A stretch of DNA of 64,000 nucleotides from Burkholderiales bacterium (GCA_021414305.1 JAIOOS010000017.1:1-64000), one strand, 5' to 3'. Counted from the first letter of the stretch, positions 7,591 to 20,421 are shown. Program-made: numbers and translations. The notes: generated by a model not told the origin, from the letters alone.

Positions 7591-9273
7591 ATGATCGACT
7601 TCGTCGTCCGCAACGCCCTGATCGTCGACGGCACCGGCGGCAAGCCGGCACAGGGCGATCTCGCGATCGACGGGGGCCGCATCGTCGGCGTCGGACCGCA
7701 TCTGGTCGTCAACGCGCGCCGGACCCTCGACGCCTCCGGCCTGGCGCTGATGCCCGGCATCATCGACAGCCACACCCACTTCGACGCGCAGATCACCTGG
7801 GACCCGACGCTCTCGCCCTCGCCCGCGCTCGGCGTCACCACGGCCGTGATCGGCAACTGCGGCTTCACGATCGCGCCGTGCCGGCCGGCCGACCGCGAGA
7901 TCACGATGCGCAACCTGACGCAGGTGGAAGGCATGTCGATCGAGGCGCTGCGCCAGGGCATCGCCTGGGGCTTCGAGACCTTTCCGGAATACATGGCGCA
8001 ACTGCGTGCCGCGGGCTCGGTCGCCAACGTCGCCGCCTACGTCGGCCACTCGTCGGTGCGCACCTGGGTCATGGGCGGCGACGCGGCCAGGCGCGCAGCC
8101 ACGGCCGACGAGATCGCGCAGATGCAGGCGATCGTGCGCGAGGCGATGAGCGCCGGCGCGGTCGGCTTCGCCAGCAGCACCAGCCCGGCGCACAACGGCG
8201 AGGGCGGGCTGCCGATGCCTTCGCGGCTGGCGTCCGACGAAGAGATGGCCGCCCTGGTCGGCGCCATGGGCGAAGGCGGGCGCGGCGTCTACATGCTGAC
8301 CAAGGGCGGGCACACGCCGATCCCCTTCCTCGAGTCGCTGGCGGCAGCGACCGGCCGGCCGGTGATGGTCGCGGCCCTCCTGCACAACAGCGTCAACCCG
8401 ACCGCGGTGTTTGCCGACCTCGATGCGATCGCCGCCGCCAACGCACGCGGCCGGCGCATGCTCGGCCAGGTGTCGTGCTGCCCGCTGTCGATGGACTTCA
8501 CGCTCGCCTCGCCCTACCCGGTGGAAGGGCTCGCGAGCTGGAAGCCGGCGCTCGGCCTCGCCGGCGCGGCGCTCGAAGCCGTGCTCGCCGACAAGGCGTT
8601 TCGCGACGGCGTGCGTGCCGAGCTGGCGACGCCGACCACGTTTCGCCTCTTCAACAGCGAATGGCACAAGGTCCAGGTGGTCGAGACCGCGGAACCCGCG
8701 CAGCAGCGCTTCGAGCAGCGCTCGATCGCCGAGATCGCCACCGAGTCGGGCCGCGATCCGCTCGACACGATGCTGGACATCGCCCTCGCCGACGGCCTGA
8801 AGACGGTGTTCACGGCGATGCTGCTGAACAGCGACGAGGAGGCCGTCGGCCGCATGCTGAACGACCCGCACAGCATCGTCAGCCTGAGCGACGCCGGCGC
8901 CCACCTCACCTTCTTCAACGACGCCGGCTTCGGCCTGCACCTGCTCGGCCACTGGTCGCGCGACCGGGGCGCGATGAGCCTCGCCGAGGCGGTGCGCCGC
9001 CTCACTTCGCATCCGGCCAGCGTGTTCGGCTTCGAGAAGCGCGGCCTGATCGAGGAAGGCTTCGCCGCCGACCTGCTGCTGTTCGACCCGAAGACCGTGG
9101 GCCGCGGCCCGAAGCGGCGCGTCCACGACCTCCCCGGCGGCGCGGCGCGCCTCACGACCGACGCGGTCGGCGTGCACGGCGTCTGGGTCAACGGCCGCCA
9201 GGTGGCCGACGCGAACGGCCTGCTGGCCGAGGCGCCGCTCGCCGGCGAGCTGCTCACGCGTTTCGCCGACTGA
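7591..9273 (+). CDS. Amidohydrolase of the N-acyl-D-amino-acid deacylase / dihydroorotase-like family
   Basis: A metal-dependent hydrolase of 560 residues, likely removing acyl groups from N-acyl-D-amino acids or a related amide. The N-terminal beta domain IDFVVRNALIVDGTG is followed by the metal site GIIDSHTHFDAQITWDP. D-aminoacylase-type markers follow: VTTAVIGNCGFTIAP, GFASSTSPAHNGEGG and the late SLSDAGAHLTFFNDAG with the catalytic Asp. The C-terminal FAADLLLFDP and GVWVNGRQV complete the beta domain. A strong AAGGAGG lies seven bases before ATG 7591, which decides the start over an upstream in-frame ATG. A 31-base gap to the E1 gene makes cotranscription likely. Confidence 0.88.
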   Translation: MIDFVVRNALIVDGTGGKPAQGDLAIDGGRIVGVGPHLVVNARRTLDASGLALMPGIIDSHTHFDAQITWDPTLSPSPALGVTTAVIGNCGFTIAPCRPADREITMRNLTQVEGMSIEALRQGIAWGFETFPEYMAQLRAAGSVANVAAYVGHSSVRTWVMGGDAARRAATADEIAQMQAIVREAMSAGAVGFASSTSPAHNGEGGLPMPSRLASDEEMAALVGAMGEGGRGVYMLTKGGHTPIPFLESLAAATGRPVMVAALLHNSVNPTAVFADLDAIAAANARGRRMLGQVSCCPLSMDFTLASPYPVEGLASWKPALGLAGAALEAVLADKAFRDGVRAELATPTTFRLFNSEWHKVQVVETAEPAQQRFEQRSIAEIATESGRDPLDTMLDIALADGLKTVFTAMLLNSDEEAVGRMLNDPHSIVSLSDAGAHLTFFNDAGFGLHLLGHWSRDRGAMSLAEAVRRLTSHPASVFGFEKRGLIEEGFAADLLLFDPKTVGRGPKRRVHDLPGGAARLTTDAVGVHGVWVNGRQVADANGLLAEAPLAGELLTRFAD

Positions 9274-9304
9274 CGCGGGCCGCCGCGATCGGCAGAATCG
9301 CGCC

Positions 9305-11965
<2,661 letters not shown>

Positions 11966-12014
11966 ACGAGCGGTCGGTCGACGCCGGGACGCGTCGGCGA
12001 CACTCGCGCTCGCG

Positions 12015-15005
12015 ATGGCGTCCGACCTGATCTGCCTGCTCGACGAGGCCCGGCTGCACCTTGCCGAGGAGCCGGTGGAATGGCCGTGCAACGTGCCCGG
12101 CCTGCTGCTCGCCCGGCTGGCGATCGACGGCGAGTGGCAGAGCCGCGACGCGCTGCTCGCCCTGTTCTGGCCCGAGCGGCCGGCGAGCGAGGCGCTGCAC
12201 AACCTGCGCGTCAACCTGCATCGCGGCCGCCAATGGCTGGCGGGCCACGGCCTCGGCGAGCGCCTCGAGAGCGAGCGCCGGCGGGTGCGGCTCGTTCTCG
12301 ACTGCGACGTGCGCCGCTTCCGCGCCGCCCTCGCCGCCGGCGACTGGGCCGGCGCCCGGCGCCTGCGCCGCCAGCCCTTGCTGAAGGGCATGGCGCTGCC
12401 GGGCTTCGCCGCCGTCGACGACTGGCTCGGCGAAGAGCGCGCCGCGATCGAGCGCGCGTGGCGCGACGCGACGCTGCGCGATGCCGAACGGCTCGCGGCG
12501 ATCGGCCGCGGCGACGAAGCCTGGAGCGCCTTCGACGAGCTGGTTCGGCACGACCCGACCGACGAGCGCGCGGTCGAGGCGGCCTTGCGCCTGGCAAGAC
12601 AGAGCGGCGAGGCGGCGCGCGGCCTCGCCCTGTTCGATCGCTTCGCCACGCAGCTCGAGGACGATCTCGGCGCCGCGCCGGGCGCGACGACGCTCTCCCT
12701 GGCGGAGTCGCTGCGCGGCCGGACTCCGGCGCGCGCGCCCGAACCGGCGAACCCGCCATCGGCAGAGATGGCGGCGATGCGCCCGGCGTCCTCGCCCCTG
12801 CTCCGCCCGCCGCTCGTCGGCCGCGTCGCCGAAGCCGAGCGACTGCGTGGATCGGCGGCGGCGATCACGGTGGTGGCCGGCGAGGCCGGCATCGGCAAGA
12901 CCTGGCTGGTCGAGTCGACGCTCGGCGCCGCGACCTGGCTGACCTGCAAGGCGTCGAGCCGCGGGGCTTCGCTGCAGCCGCTGATCGACTACGTCGAGGA
13001 CACGCTGGATGCGCTCGCCGAGCTGCCCGGCTTCTCCCGGCATCGCGCCGAGCTGGCGCGCCTCGTGCCCGCGGCGTTCGCCGACGAGTCGCCGCCGCCG
13101 CTGGCCGCTTCGGGCGGCGCGGGCCTGCGCCTCGCGCTCGCCGACCTGCTCGAGTCGATCGGCCGGCCGATCGTGGTCGACGACCTGCAGTGGGCCGACC
13201 CGGTGACGCTCGAGCTGATCGCGCTGCTCGCCTCGCGGCAACGGGTGCCCCTCGTCGCCACGCTGCGCAGCGGCGGGCCGGCGCCGGCCGCGATCGAGGC
13301 CTGGCTCGCGGGGCTGGCGGCAACGCTCGCGCTCGAACGGATCGACCTCGAACCCCTCGACGAGCCCGCGCTGCGCGCGCTGCTCTCGCCTTCGGCCGGT
13401 TCCGGCGACGCCGCTCCGGAGGCGCTCGCCACCTTCGGCGCCTGGCTGCACCGGCAAAGCGGCGGCAATCCGTACTTCGCGGTCGAGACCCTGCGCTCGC
13501 TGCTCGATGCCGGCCGCCTTCGCGCCTCCGCCGCCGGCTGGACCGGTGACCTGGCGGCGATCGCCGCGACGCCGGCCGAGCGCCTGCTGCCCGGCCGCCT
13601 GCTCGCCCTGGTGCGCCAACGCATCGACGGGCTCGACGAGCGCACGCGACGCGCGCTCGGCGTCGCCGCGGTGGCGGGCGATGCCCGCCACCTCGACGTG
13701 CTGGCCGCGGTGGCGGGGCTCGCGCCGCTGCAGATGGCCGAGGCCATCGCCGAAGCGCAGGCCGCCGGCCTCCTCGCCGGCCGCCGCTTCGCCCACGCCC
13801 TGGTGCGCGACGCGCTCTACCTCGGCACTTCCGAGGCGGTGCGGGCCGTGCTCCATGCCGACCTGGCGCGGCGCGCCGCGACACTGCTGACGGCGCATCG
13901 CCGCGCCGAGCACTGGTGGGCTGCGGGCGACCTCGAGGAGGCGGTCGCGGCGACGCTGCAGGCCGCCGCGCAGGACCGGCACCGGGGGCTACACGATCAG
14001 GCCGCGCAGCTCCTTCGCGACGCCCTGGCCCAGACGGAAGCGCCGGACCTGCGCGCCGAGCTCCTCGCCGACCTGGCCCGCACCGCCTTCGAGTCCGCCG
14101 CCGCCGGCGACGCGCGCGACCACGCGGAGCAGGCCCTCGCCCTGCTGCCGCGGCCCACTGCGCGGGCCCGGGCGCTGGTCGTGCTGGCCGCGCTCGCCTT
14201 CCAGAACGGCACGCTCGACGAGGCGGACCGCTGCTGCGCGCGCGCCGCCGAATCGGACCCGGACCAGGGCGAGCTGCTGCTGCAGCAGAGCAACCTGGCC
14301 TTTCACCGCGGCCACTTCGACGCCGCCATCGCGGCCCTGACGCGCCGCGTCGCCGCGCTGCGCCGCAGCCCGCCCGGGCCGCAGCTCGCCGAGACGCTCA
14401 CCAGCCTGGGCACCGCCTGGGACAACAAGGGCGACCTGGAGCGCGGCCTCGCCTTTCACCAGGAAGCGTGGGCGCTGGCCGGCCAGCTCGGCGCCCACTA
14501 CGTCCGTGTCGACGTCGCGGTGAACCTGCTCTGGTCGCTGCCCGAGCTCGGCCGGCACGACGAGGCCCTCGCCTTCGGCCTCGAGGCGCTCGCGCTCGGC
14601 GCCTACGACGGCACGCAGACGCTGCTCAACAACCTCGCCTGGCTGCACCTCGACCGCGGCCGCTTCGACGAGGCCGCGCGCCTGTACCGCCGCCTCGCCG
14701 CCGAAGGCGACCCGACGCTGCGCTGCTTCGCCTGGGCGAAGCTGCTGCAGATCCATGCCGAGCAGGGCCAGGAGGCGGAGCGGCGCGCTGCGCTCGCCGG
14801 CACGCTGTCGGCGATGCCGGGCACCGAGCTGTATCAGGCGCACGCGGTCGCGATCCTCGCCGTGCTCGAGCACGGCGACCGCGACGATGCGGGCGCGGTG
14901 CTGCCGTTTCTCCGCCCGCAACCGCTCGACGCCTTCCTGCAGGGCCGCCTCGACCAGGCGCTCGAGCGCCATGCGGCCGAGGCGCGGCAGGCGGGCACGT
15001 CCTGA
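12015..15005 (+). CDS. BTAD-domain/AAA-type ATPase/TPR transcriptional regulator (SARP-like)
   Basis: A 996-residue signal-transducing regulator. The first 80 residues resemble a winged helix (LLLARLAIDGEWQSRDALLALFWPE, HNLRVNLHRGRQWL). A BTAD helical domain follows (about 95-235), ending with QLEDDLGAAPGATT. Next is an AAA/STAND ATPase with Walker A GEAGIGKTW (about residue 290) and Walker B VVDDLQWAD (about 385), then a winged-helix part and TPR-like helical repeats (about 650-960). There is no LuxR helix at the C-terminus. Such proteins are usually activators that oligomerise on nucleotide binding. It starts 50 bases after the E1 gene on the same strand, so it may control that cluster, though it could act elsewhere. 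Confidence 0.85.
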   Translation: MASDLICLLDEARLHLAEEPVEWPCNVPGLLLARLAIDGEWQSRDALLALFWPERPASEALHNLRVNLHRGRQWLAGHGLGERLESERRRVRLVLDCDVRRFRAALAAGDWAGARRLRRQPLLKGMALPGFAAVDDWLGEERAAIERAWRDATLRDAERLAAIGRGDEAWSAFDELVRHDPTDERAVEAALRLARQSGEAARGLALFDRFATQLEDDLGAAPGATTLSLAESLRGRTPARAPEPANPPSAEMAAMRPASSPLLRPPLVGRVAEAERLRGSAAAITVVAGEAGIGKTWLVESTLGAATWLTCKASSRGASLQPLIDYVEDTLDALAELPGFSRHRAELARLVPAAFADESPPPLAASGGAGLRLALADLLESIGRPIVVDDLQWADPVTLELIALLASRQRVPLVATLRSGGPAPAAIEAWLAGLAATLALERIDLEPLDEPALRALLSPSAGSGDAAPEALATFGAWLHRQSGGNPYFAVETLRSLLDAGRLRASAAGWTGDLAAIAATPAERLLPGRLLALVRQRIDGLDERTRRALGVAAVAGDARHLDVLAAVAGLAPLQMAEAIAEAQAAGLLAGRRFAHALVRDALYLGTSEAVRAVLHADLARRAATLLTAHRRAEHWWAAGDLEEAVAATLQAAAQDRHRGLHDQAAQLLRDALAQTEAPDLRAELLADLARTAFESAAAGDARDHAEQALALLPRPTARARALVVLAALAFQNGTLDEADRCCARAAESDPDQGELLLQQSNLAFHRGHFDAAIAALTRRVAALRRSPPGPQLAETLTSLGTAWDNKGDLERGLAFHQEAWALAGQLGAHYVRVDVAVNLLWSLPELGRHDEALAFGLEALALGAYDGTQTLLNNLAWLHLDRGRFDEAARLYRRLAAEGDPTLRCFAWAKLLQIHAEQGQEAERRAALAGTLSAMPGTELYQAHAVAILAVLEHGDRDDAGAVLPFLRPQPLDAFLQGRLDQALERHAAEARQAGTS

Positions 15006-15056
15006 CATGGTCGACTCGGGTCTGCCGCGGGCGGGGGCGCGACGTCGATCACGCCT

Positions 15057-18029
15057 TCACGGCGCTTCGGCGATCTGCGTCGTCGCCGCCGCCTGGTTGT
15101 CGGCGAAGTTGGCGTCGAGCTCGGCCGTGCCGACGCGCGCCTTGACGTCGTAGCGGCCGCCCGCGGCCGGCGTGCGCACGTCGATCAGGAAGGCGCGCCG
15201 CTCGGCCGGCGCGAGCTGCGCCGCGCTGCAGGCTGTGCTCGTGCCGACCGTGGTGCAGCCGTCCCAGCCGGTCGTGCCGACGATGACGAAGCCCGCCGGC
15301 AGCGCGAACTCGGCGCGCAGCGCGCTCGCCATGACCTGGCTGCGGTTGACGAGGTTGACGGCGTAGGTGAGCGCCGCGTCGGGCGCCGCCGACGCCGGCG
15401 CGATCAGCTCGAGGGCGACGTCGGTAGTCGCCCGCGACGACGGCTTTTCGCGCAGGTCCATCGTCAGCGTGATCGTCCGGTCGGCGGGCGCCGGCGCGGC
15501 GCCGTCGAAGCGGATCTCGCGCTTGCCGTCGGCGCCTGTCGTCACCGCGCCGACCAGGCCGCTGTTCAGCGGCCCGTTCGGATTGAACGAGAAGAAGCTC
15601 ATCGAGGCGTTGGCGGAGCCGTCGAGGCCGCTGGTGATCGCCTGGGTCGACGACGACGGGCTCATGTTCACCCCGGCGCAGTCGCCGCTCACGTCGCTGA
15701 AGGTGCGCGACTTCGCGAAGCTCCCGGTCGCGGGCACGTTCGCCTGCACGCCGAACAGCTTCCACGCCGTGCCGGTGATCGTCAGACCCACGCTGTCGGA
15801 CTCGGTGGCGACGCTGTTGGTACCGGCGAGCGTCGTCACCTCGCTGTCGCGACGCACGAACGCGCAGGTGCCGGTGTTGACCTGCTGCGTGACGCGCTCG
15901 AAGCGATCGCTCCACGACGCGTTCTTCTTCAGGAACACAAGCCCGGCACCGACTTGCTCGACCTCGCCGGTGATGCGCAGATCCTGCCGTTCCGAGGTGC
16001 CGAAGGTGCCCGCGGTGAGCGGCTGGTTCTGGACCATGACGACGGCGAAGGTGCCGGCGAGCGCCGGCGGCGCGGCGCCGACCCTGGCGAGCTCGAGGGC
16101 AAAGGGGGTCGGCAGCCGGGTCTCGACGAAGGCGAAGAAGCCGGCCTCGACCTGGCCGAAGGTGCCCTCGACCAGCCACGACAGATCGAACTTCGTCTGC
16201 CCGTCGGTCGCCGTGACGCTGGCCACCTCCTTCGCCGGCTGGCCCGGCAGCGAGCGCATCACCTTGACCTTCGAGACGTTGTAGCCGACGAAGGGGAACT
16301 CGACCGTCGCCGGATCGAGGGCCACGCTGAAGGCCAGCGTGTCGCCGTCGGCGAAGGTCTCCTTGTCGCGCGTCGCCGTGCCCTTGGGCGAGGTCGCGAG
16401 CGGCACGCTCGTCTGGAACTTGAGCAGGTTGAACTTGAAGACACCGAGCTTGAGCAGGAGCTTGCGAAACGCCGAGTCGCCCGCCTTGTTCAGCGAGCCG
16501 GCGACGATGTCGGTGAGCAGCGAGAGCTTGTAGTCCGACTTGTAGTCGCTGTCGGCCGGCGCGAGCTGGCTGGTCGGCGGCGCGAAGCTGCCCTCGAGCT
16601 TGAGGCCGGAGCGCGCCGTCACCAGGTCCATGCGCAGCTTTTCGAGGAGCGTCGCGCCCGCCTTCAGCTTGGCGAAGCCGTAGCCGAACAGGAACACCTC
16701 GGTGCGGATGTTGGCGTTGTCCGGCGTGATGAAGCGCAGCTTGTTGGTGTTGACCGGGTCGTAGTTGCGAACCACCCTGCACTCGCCGGCGGCGCAGTCC
16801 AGGCCCATCTCGAGCGGGCCCTTGGTCTCGCTCGTGAGCTCGACGCCGAGCAGCGGAATCGTCAGGCTGCCCTCGAGCTCGAAGCCCAGGCCCGCCTTCA
16901 CCTCGCCCGCGAGGATCAGGCCCGCGTAGCCCGGCAACGGCATCAGCCGGGTGTAGAGCGGCGCGGCGCAGTCGATGTTGATCGTGCCGCCGGCATTGAG
17001 CGTGAGGTTGGCCTTGGTCTTGAACGCCGTGTCGGCGCGCAGGATCAGCTTCTGCAGGCCGGTGTCGCGATCGAAGTCGATCTGGTACTTCGGCTCGAAC
17101 TTCATGCTGAACTGCGCCGGCTGCGAGAGCGATACCGGCAGCTCCGGCGTCGCGAAGTCGCACTTGTACGGTCCGAGCTTGAACTCGGTGAGCGCGTTCG
17201 CCTTCTTCCGGCCGGCGACCGTCGCCGCTGCAGTGGCGAGGCCGGGCTTGGGCGTGAAGACGAACTCGTCGTCGACCTTGGCGATGTCGTACTCGGCGGT
17301 CAGCTCGGCCGGAAAGTCGGGCACGAGCCCGGTGAAGTCGAGCTCCTCGTGGATCTGCGCGCTCTGCATCAGCGTCGCGATCGGCACCGTGCGCAGCTGC
17401 ACCCGCACCGCACCGCCTTCGGCGCGCGCCGCGAGCACCTCGCCGCCGACGGTCTTGCCCTCGCGACCGAGCAGCAGCGTGCCCGGCGCCGGCACGGCGA
17501 TGCCACTCAGCACGACTTCGTAGGCGTTGTCGCTGTCGTCCGCGGCCTCGGGATCGACCAGGGTCGGTTCGCCGACGACCTGGCTGTCGTTGACGAGCAC
17601 GACGCCCGCCGCCGGCAGGGCGACGCTCACCAGCATCGGCGGCGAGCGCACGCCGTTCGCGGCCTCGACCGAGAGCTGGCTCGCGCCGAGCGAAGTCGCC
17701 GCCTCGATCAGGCCGGCCGCGGTGGTGCTGACCTGCTCGGGCCGCGACGACTTCCACACCACGTCGGCGCGCACCTCGAGGCCGTCGGCGTCGAACGCGC
17801 GCACGGCGAGCTGCTGGCGCTCGCCGCGGGCGGTGAGCATCAAGGCAGCCGGCACGATCTCGAGCCGCGCCGCCGGCCGGACCGGCAGGCCGGCGTCGAC
17901 GGGATCGCTGCCGCCCGGCTCGCCGCCACCCCCGCCGCAGGCCGAAAGCACCAGCGCGGTCAGCGCCGCACCTGCCATCGCCGCCAGTGATCCCGACGCC
18001 CCGACCCGTCCGTGTCCTTGCCCGCCCAT
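15057..18029 (-). CDS. Large lipoprotein with Ig-like (BIG2-type) N-terminus and DUF11-like C-terminus
   Basis: A 990-residue cell-envelope protein of unknown role. The N-terminus has a hydrophobic signal with lipobox LSAC (Cys about residue 31) and then a Gly-rich linker. Residues about 50-140 (RLEIVPAALMLTARGERQQL, VVWKSSRPEQVSTTAAGLI) look like a bacterial Ig-like group 2 domain. The final 110 residues (DAALTYAVNLVNRSQ, ALRAEFALPAGFVIVGT, ADNQAAATTQ) look like a DUF11/CARDB-type beta sandwich. The 700-residue middle is beta-rich and I do not recognise it. ATG 18029 has AGGAGG seven bases upstream. It converges on the BTAD regulator with a 51-base gap. Confidence 0.75.
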   Translation of the reverse strand: MGGQGHGRVGASGSLAAMAGAALTALVLSACGGGGGEPGGSDPVDAGLPVRPAARLEIVPAALMLTARGERQQLAVRAFDADGLEVRADVVWKSSRPEQVSTTAAGLIEAATSLGASQLSVEAANGVRSPPMLVSVALPAAGVVLVNDSQVVGEPTLVDPEAADDSDNAYEVVLSGIAVPAPGTLLLGREGKTVGGEVLAARAEGGAVRVQLRTVPIATLMQSAQIHEELDFTGLVPDFPAELTAEYDIAKVDDEFVFTPKPGLATAAATVAGRKKANALTEFKLGPYKCDFATPELPVSLSQPAQFSMKFEPKYQIDFDRDTGLQKLILRADTAFKTKANLTLNAGGTINIDCAAPLYTRLMPLPGYAGLILAGEVKAGLGFELEGSLTIPLLGVELTSETKGPLEMGLDCAAGECRVVRNYDPVNTNKLRFITPDNANIRTEVFLFGYGFAKLKAGATLLEKLRMDLVTARSGLKLEGSFAPPTSQLAPADSDYKSDYKLSLLTDIVAGSLNKAGDSAFRKLLLKLGVFKFNLLKFQTSVPLATSPKGTATRDKETFADGDTLAFSVALDPATVEFPFVGYNVSKVKVMRSLPGQPAKEVASVTATDGQTKFDLSWLVEGTFGQVEAGFFAFVETRLPTPFALELARVGAAPPALAGTFAVVMVQNQPLTAGTFGTSERQDLRITGEVEQVGAGLVFLKKNASWSDRFERVTQQVNTGTCAFVRRDSEVTTLAGTNSVATESDSVGLTITGTAWKLFGVQANVPATGSFAKSRTFSDVSGDCAGVNMSPSSSTQAITSGLDGSANASMSFFSFNPNGPLNSGLVGAVTTGADGKREIRFDGAAPAPADRTITLTMDLREKPSSRATTDVALELIAPASAAPDAALTYAVNLVNRSQVMASALRAEFALPAGFVIVGTTGWDGCTTVGTSTACSAAQLAPAERRAFLIDVRTPAAGGRYDVKARVGTAELDANFADNQAAATTQIAEAP

Positions 18030-18189
18030 GCCGACCTCCTTGCGTGCCGGAAGCGGCAGCGCGGGGCGAGTGTCGGCACGGACCGTCTCCGCACCATCAA
18101 TGGTCCGACGCGCGGGCCGGTGGCACGGCCGCGCAGGGCGGCGATCGCGGCCACGCCGAGCTCGCTCGGCGGGCCGGGGTCGGCCGCCG

Positions 18190-20394
18190 TTAGTCGCCCA
18201 TCCTGGCGTCGGGGAAGAACGGCAGGGTGCGAACGCGCTGGCCGCTGAGCCTGAACCAGGCGTTGGCCATGGCCGGTGCGAGCGTCGGCACGCCGAGCTC
18301 GCCGACACCGCCGATCGGCACCGCACGATCCGCGACCGCGGGCGCCGGCAGGAGGGTCACGCTCACCGCCGGCATCTCGGACAGCCGGATCATCCGGCTG
18401 GTCTTGAAGTTCTTGGTGGTGGCGGCGCCGTTGGCGAAGGTCTGCCGACCGTAGAGGGCCGCGTTCAGGCCGTGGACGACGCCACCGACGATCTGCGCCT
18501 CGACCGAGCCGGGGTTGACCGTCAGGTAGCTGTCGATCGCCACCCAGACCCGCGAGACGCGCGGGCCGCCGTTGCTGCTCGAGACCTCGACCACCTGGGC
18601 GACGATGCTGTTGAAGGCGGTGCCGATGGCGATGCCGCGCGCCGTGCCCTTGCGCGGCGGCGAGTTCCACGCGGCGGCGCTGGCCGCGGCATCGAGCACG
18701 GCGAGCCAGCGCGGGTCGGTGAGCCGGGCGCGGCGGAACTGATACGGGTCCTGCTTGGCCGCCGCCGCGAGCTCGTCGATCATCGATTCGACCGCGAAGG
18801 TGTTGATCGACGCGCCGACGGAGCGCCAGAAGCCGACCGGAATCGTCGAGGGATGGCTGACCCACTCGACCAGGCGCGCGCCGAAGGCGTAGGGCAGCGC
18901 CTGCGATCCTTCGCTGCCCTGGCTGTCGCCGGTGGCGCCGAGGACGACGCCGCGCTGGCCGAGGATCGAAGGCGAGACGTTGCGATAGGTCCAGCCGGCG
19001 ACGTAGCCGGCAGCGTCGAGCCCGGCCCGCGCGTGCACCAGCGCCATCGGCCGGTACTGGTCGTGGGTGAAGTCCTCCTCGCGCGGCCACATCAGCTTGA
19101 CCGGGCGCTGGATCGCCATCGCGACCTGGACCGCCTGGCTGACGAAGTCGAGCTCGGCCTTGCGCCCGAGGCCGCCGCCGAGATAGGTGACGTGGATCGT
19201 CACGTTGTCGGCGCTGAGGCCGGTGAGCGCCGAGACGAGGCTGAGCGCCGCCTTCGCCGACTGGGTCGGCGCCCAGACCGTGCAACGCACGCCGGCCACG
19301 TAGTCGACGGTGCAGTTCAGCACCTCCATGCAGGCGTGGGCGACGTAGGGAAGCGAATAGGTCGCGTCGACGATCTTGGCCGACCGGGCGATGGCGGCGG
19401 CCGCATCGGCCGTGCTGCGCTCGACGGTGTAGAGCGTGCCTGGCGGGTTGGCCGCACCGGCGACGAACGGGGTCGCCGTCACGGCGAGGCTCTGCGCATC
19501 GGCGAGGAACTGGGCGCTGTTCATGGCGGCGGCCGCCGCCGGAATGTTCCAGCGCAGCGACAGCTTCTTCGCCGCCTGCCATGCGTCCCAGGTATTGCTG
19601 CCGACGACGGCCACCGCATTGGTGTTGCCCGCCGCCTCGGCGCCGCGCGCGGTCACCGTCGCCACACGCGTGGCCACGACCGCGATCATCCCCGACGGGG
19701 TCGAAGGCATCGCCGCGAGCGTGCCGCCGAAGCTCGGGCAATGGCGGATGACGGCGTAGACCATGTTCGGCACGCGCACGTCGAGGCCGAAGACGGCGCT
19801 GCCGTCGACCTTGAACGGAATGTCCGGCCGGGCCAGCGTCTTGCCGATGCACTTGAACTGCGAATCCGGGACCAGCGGGGCGCTCGCCGGCGGCGGCAGC
19901 AGGGCGGCGGCAGCAGCCACCTGGCCGTAGGTCAGGGTCGCGCCGCTCGGCAGGTGGCGGATCACGCCGTTGCTGATCGTGTAGTTGCTCGCCGTCGCAT
20001 CGCCGATGCGGGCCATGGCGGCGCTCAGAAGCAGCGTTCGCGCGATGGCGCCCGCGTCGCGCAGCTTCCAGTAGTTGCTGCGCGTGACGCTGCTGCCGAC
20101 GGTGTTGATCGCGGTGCCGATCGGCGCCGGCGAGGCGAGGCTGGGGCTGCCCTGGACGAGCACCACCCGCGCCGGGTCGACCATCAGGTCCTCGCAGAGG
20201 ATCTGGGCCAGGCCGGAGAACGAGCCCTGCCCCATCTCCGAGGCGCCGATCACGAGCTGGATGCTGTCGTCGCTGCCGACGACGAGCCAGGAGTTGACGG
20301 CCGACGAGGTGGCGGCCCGGGCGGCGTTGCCGAACGGCAGGGCGAGGCCGATCGTGAGGCCCGAGGCGGCGCCGAGAAACTGCCGGCGATCGAT
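18190..20394 (-). CDS. iorB: Molybdopterin-binding large subunit of an IorB-type aldehyde/isoquinoline oxidoreductase; start codon unclear
   Basis: The large subunit of a molybdenum hydroxylase. It should pair with the adjacent 2Fe-2S subunit to oxidise an aldehyde or N-heteroaromatic ring. About 730 residues include GASEMGQGSFSGLAQIL, YLGGGLGRKAELDFV, ALVHARAGLDAAGYVAGW, VGFWRSVGASINTFAVESM and the final VGELGVPTLAPAMANAW, all typical of IorB. In frame upstream of a weak GTG at 20253 lies a clear Tat signal, DRRQFLGAAS, with a hydrophobic stretch ending in AARA, so the true product starts near 20394-20421. There is no ATG, GTG or TTG there, and the iorA stop lies in the same frame. I placed the start at ATC 20394 only as a marker. 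Confidence 0.75.
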   Translation of the reverse strand: MDRRQFLGAASGLTIGLALPFGNAARAATSSAVNSWLVVGSDDSIQLVIGASEMGQGSFSGLAQILCEDLMVDPARVVLVQGSPSLASPAPIGTAINTVGSSVTRSNYWKLRDAGAIARTLLLSAAMARIGDATASNYTISNGVIRHLPSGATLTYGQVAAAAALLPPPASAPLVPDSQFKCIGKTLARPDIPFKVDGSAVFGLDVRVPNMVYAVIRHCPSFGGTLAAMPSTPSGMIAVVATRVATVTARGAEAAGNTNAVAVVGSNTWDAWQAAKKLSLRWNIPAAAAAMNSAQFLADAQSLAVTATPFVAGAANPPGTLYTVERSTADAAAAIARSAKIVDATYSLPYVAHACMEVLNCTVDYVAGVRCTVWAPTQSAKAALSLVSALTGLSADNVTIHVTYLGGGLGRKAELDFVSQAVQVAMAIQRPVKLMWPREEDFTHDQYRPMALVHARAGLDAAGYVAGWTYRNVSPSILGQRGVVLGATGDSQGSEGSQALPYAFGARLVEWVSHPSTIPVGFWRSVGASINTFAVESMIDELAAAAKQDPYQFRRARLTDPRWLAVLDAAASAAAWNSPPRKGTARGIAIGTAFNSIVAQVVEVSSSNGGPRVSRVWVAIDSYLTVNPGSVEAQIVGGVVHGLNAALYGRQTFANGAATTKNFKTSRMIRLSEMPAVSVTLLPAPAVADRAVPIGGVGELGVPTLAPAMANAWFRLSGQRVRTLPFFPDARMGD

Positions 20395-20421
20395 GGCGAG
20401 CGCGTGCGTCGGTCTGCCCCC

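Noticed and set aside
18154..18171. Hairpin CGCCGAG-CTCG-CTCGGCG after iorB as a terminator
   Set aside because: A perfect seven-base stem about 20 bases past the iorB stop, but no T-rich tract follows, and GC-rich DNA gives such stems often.
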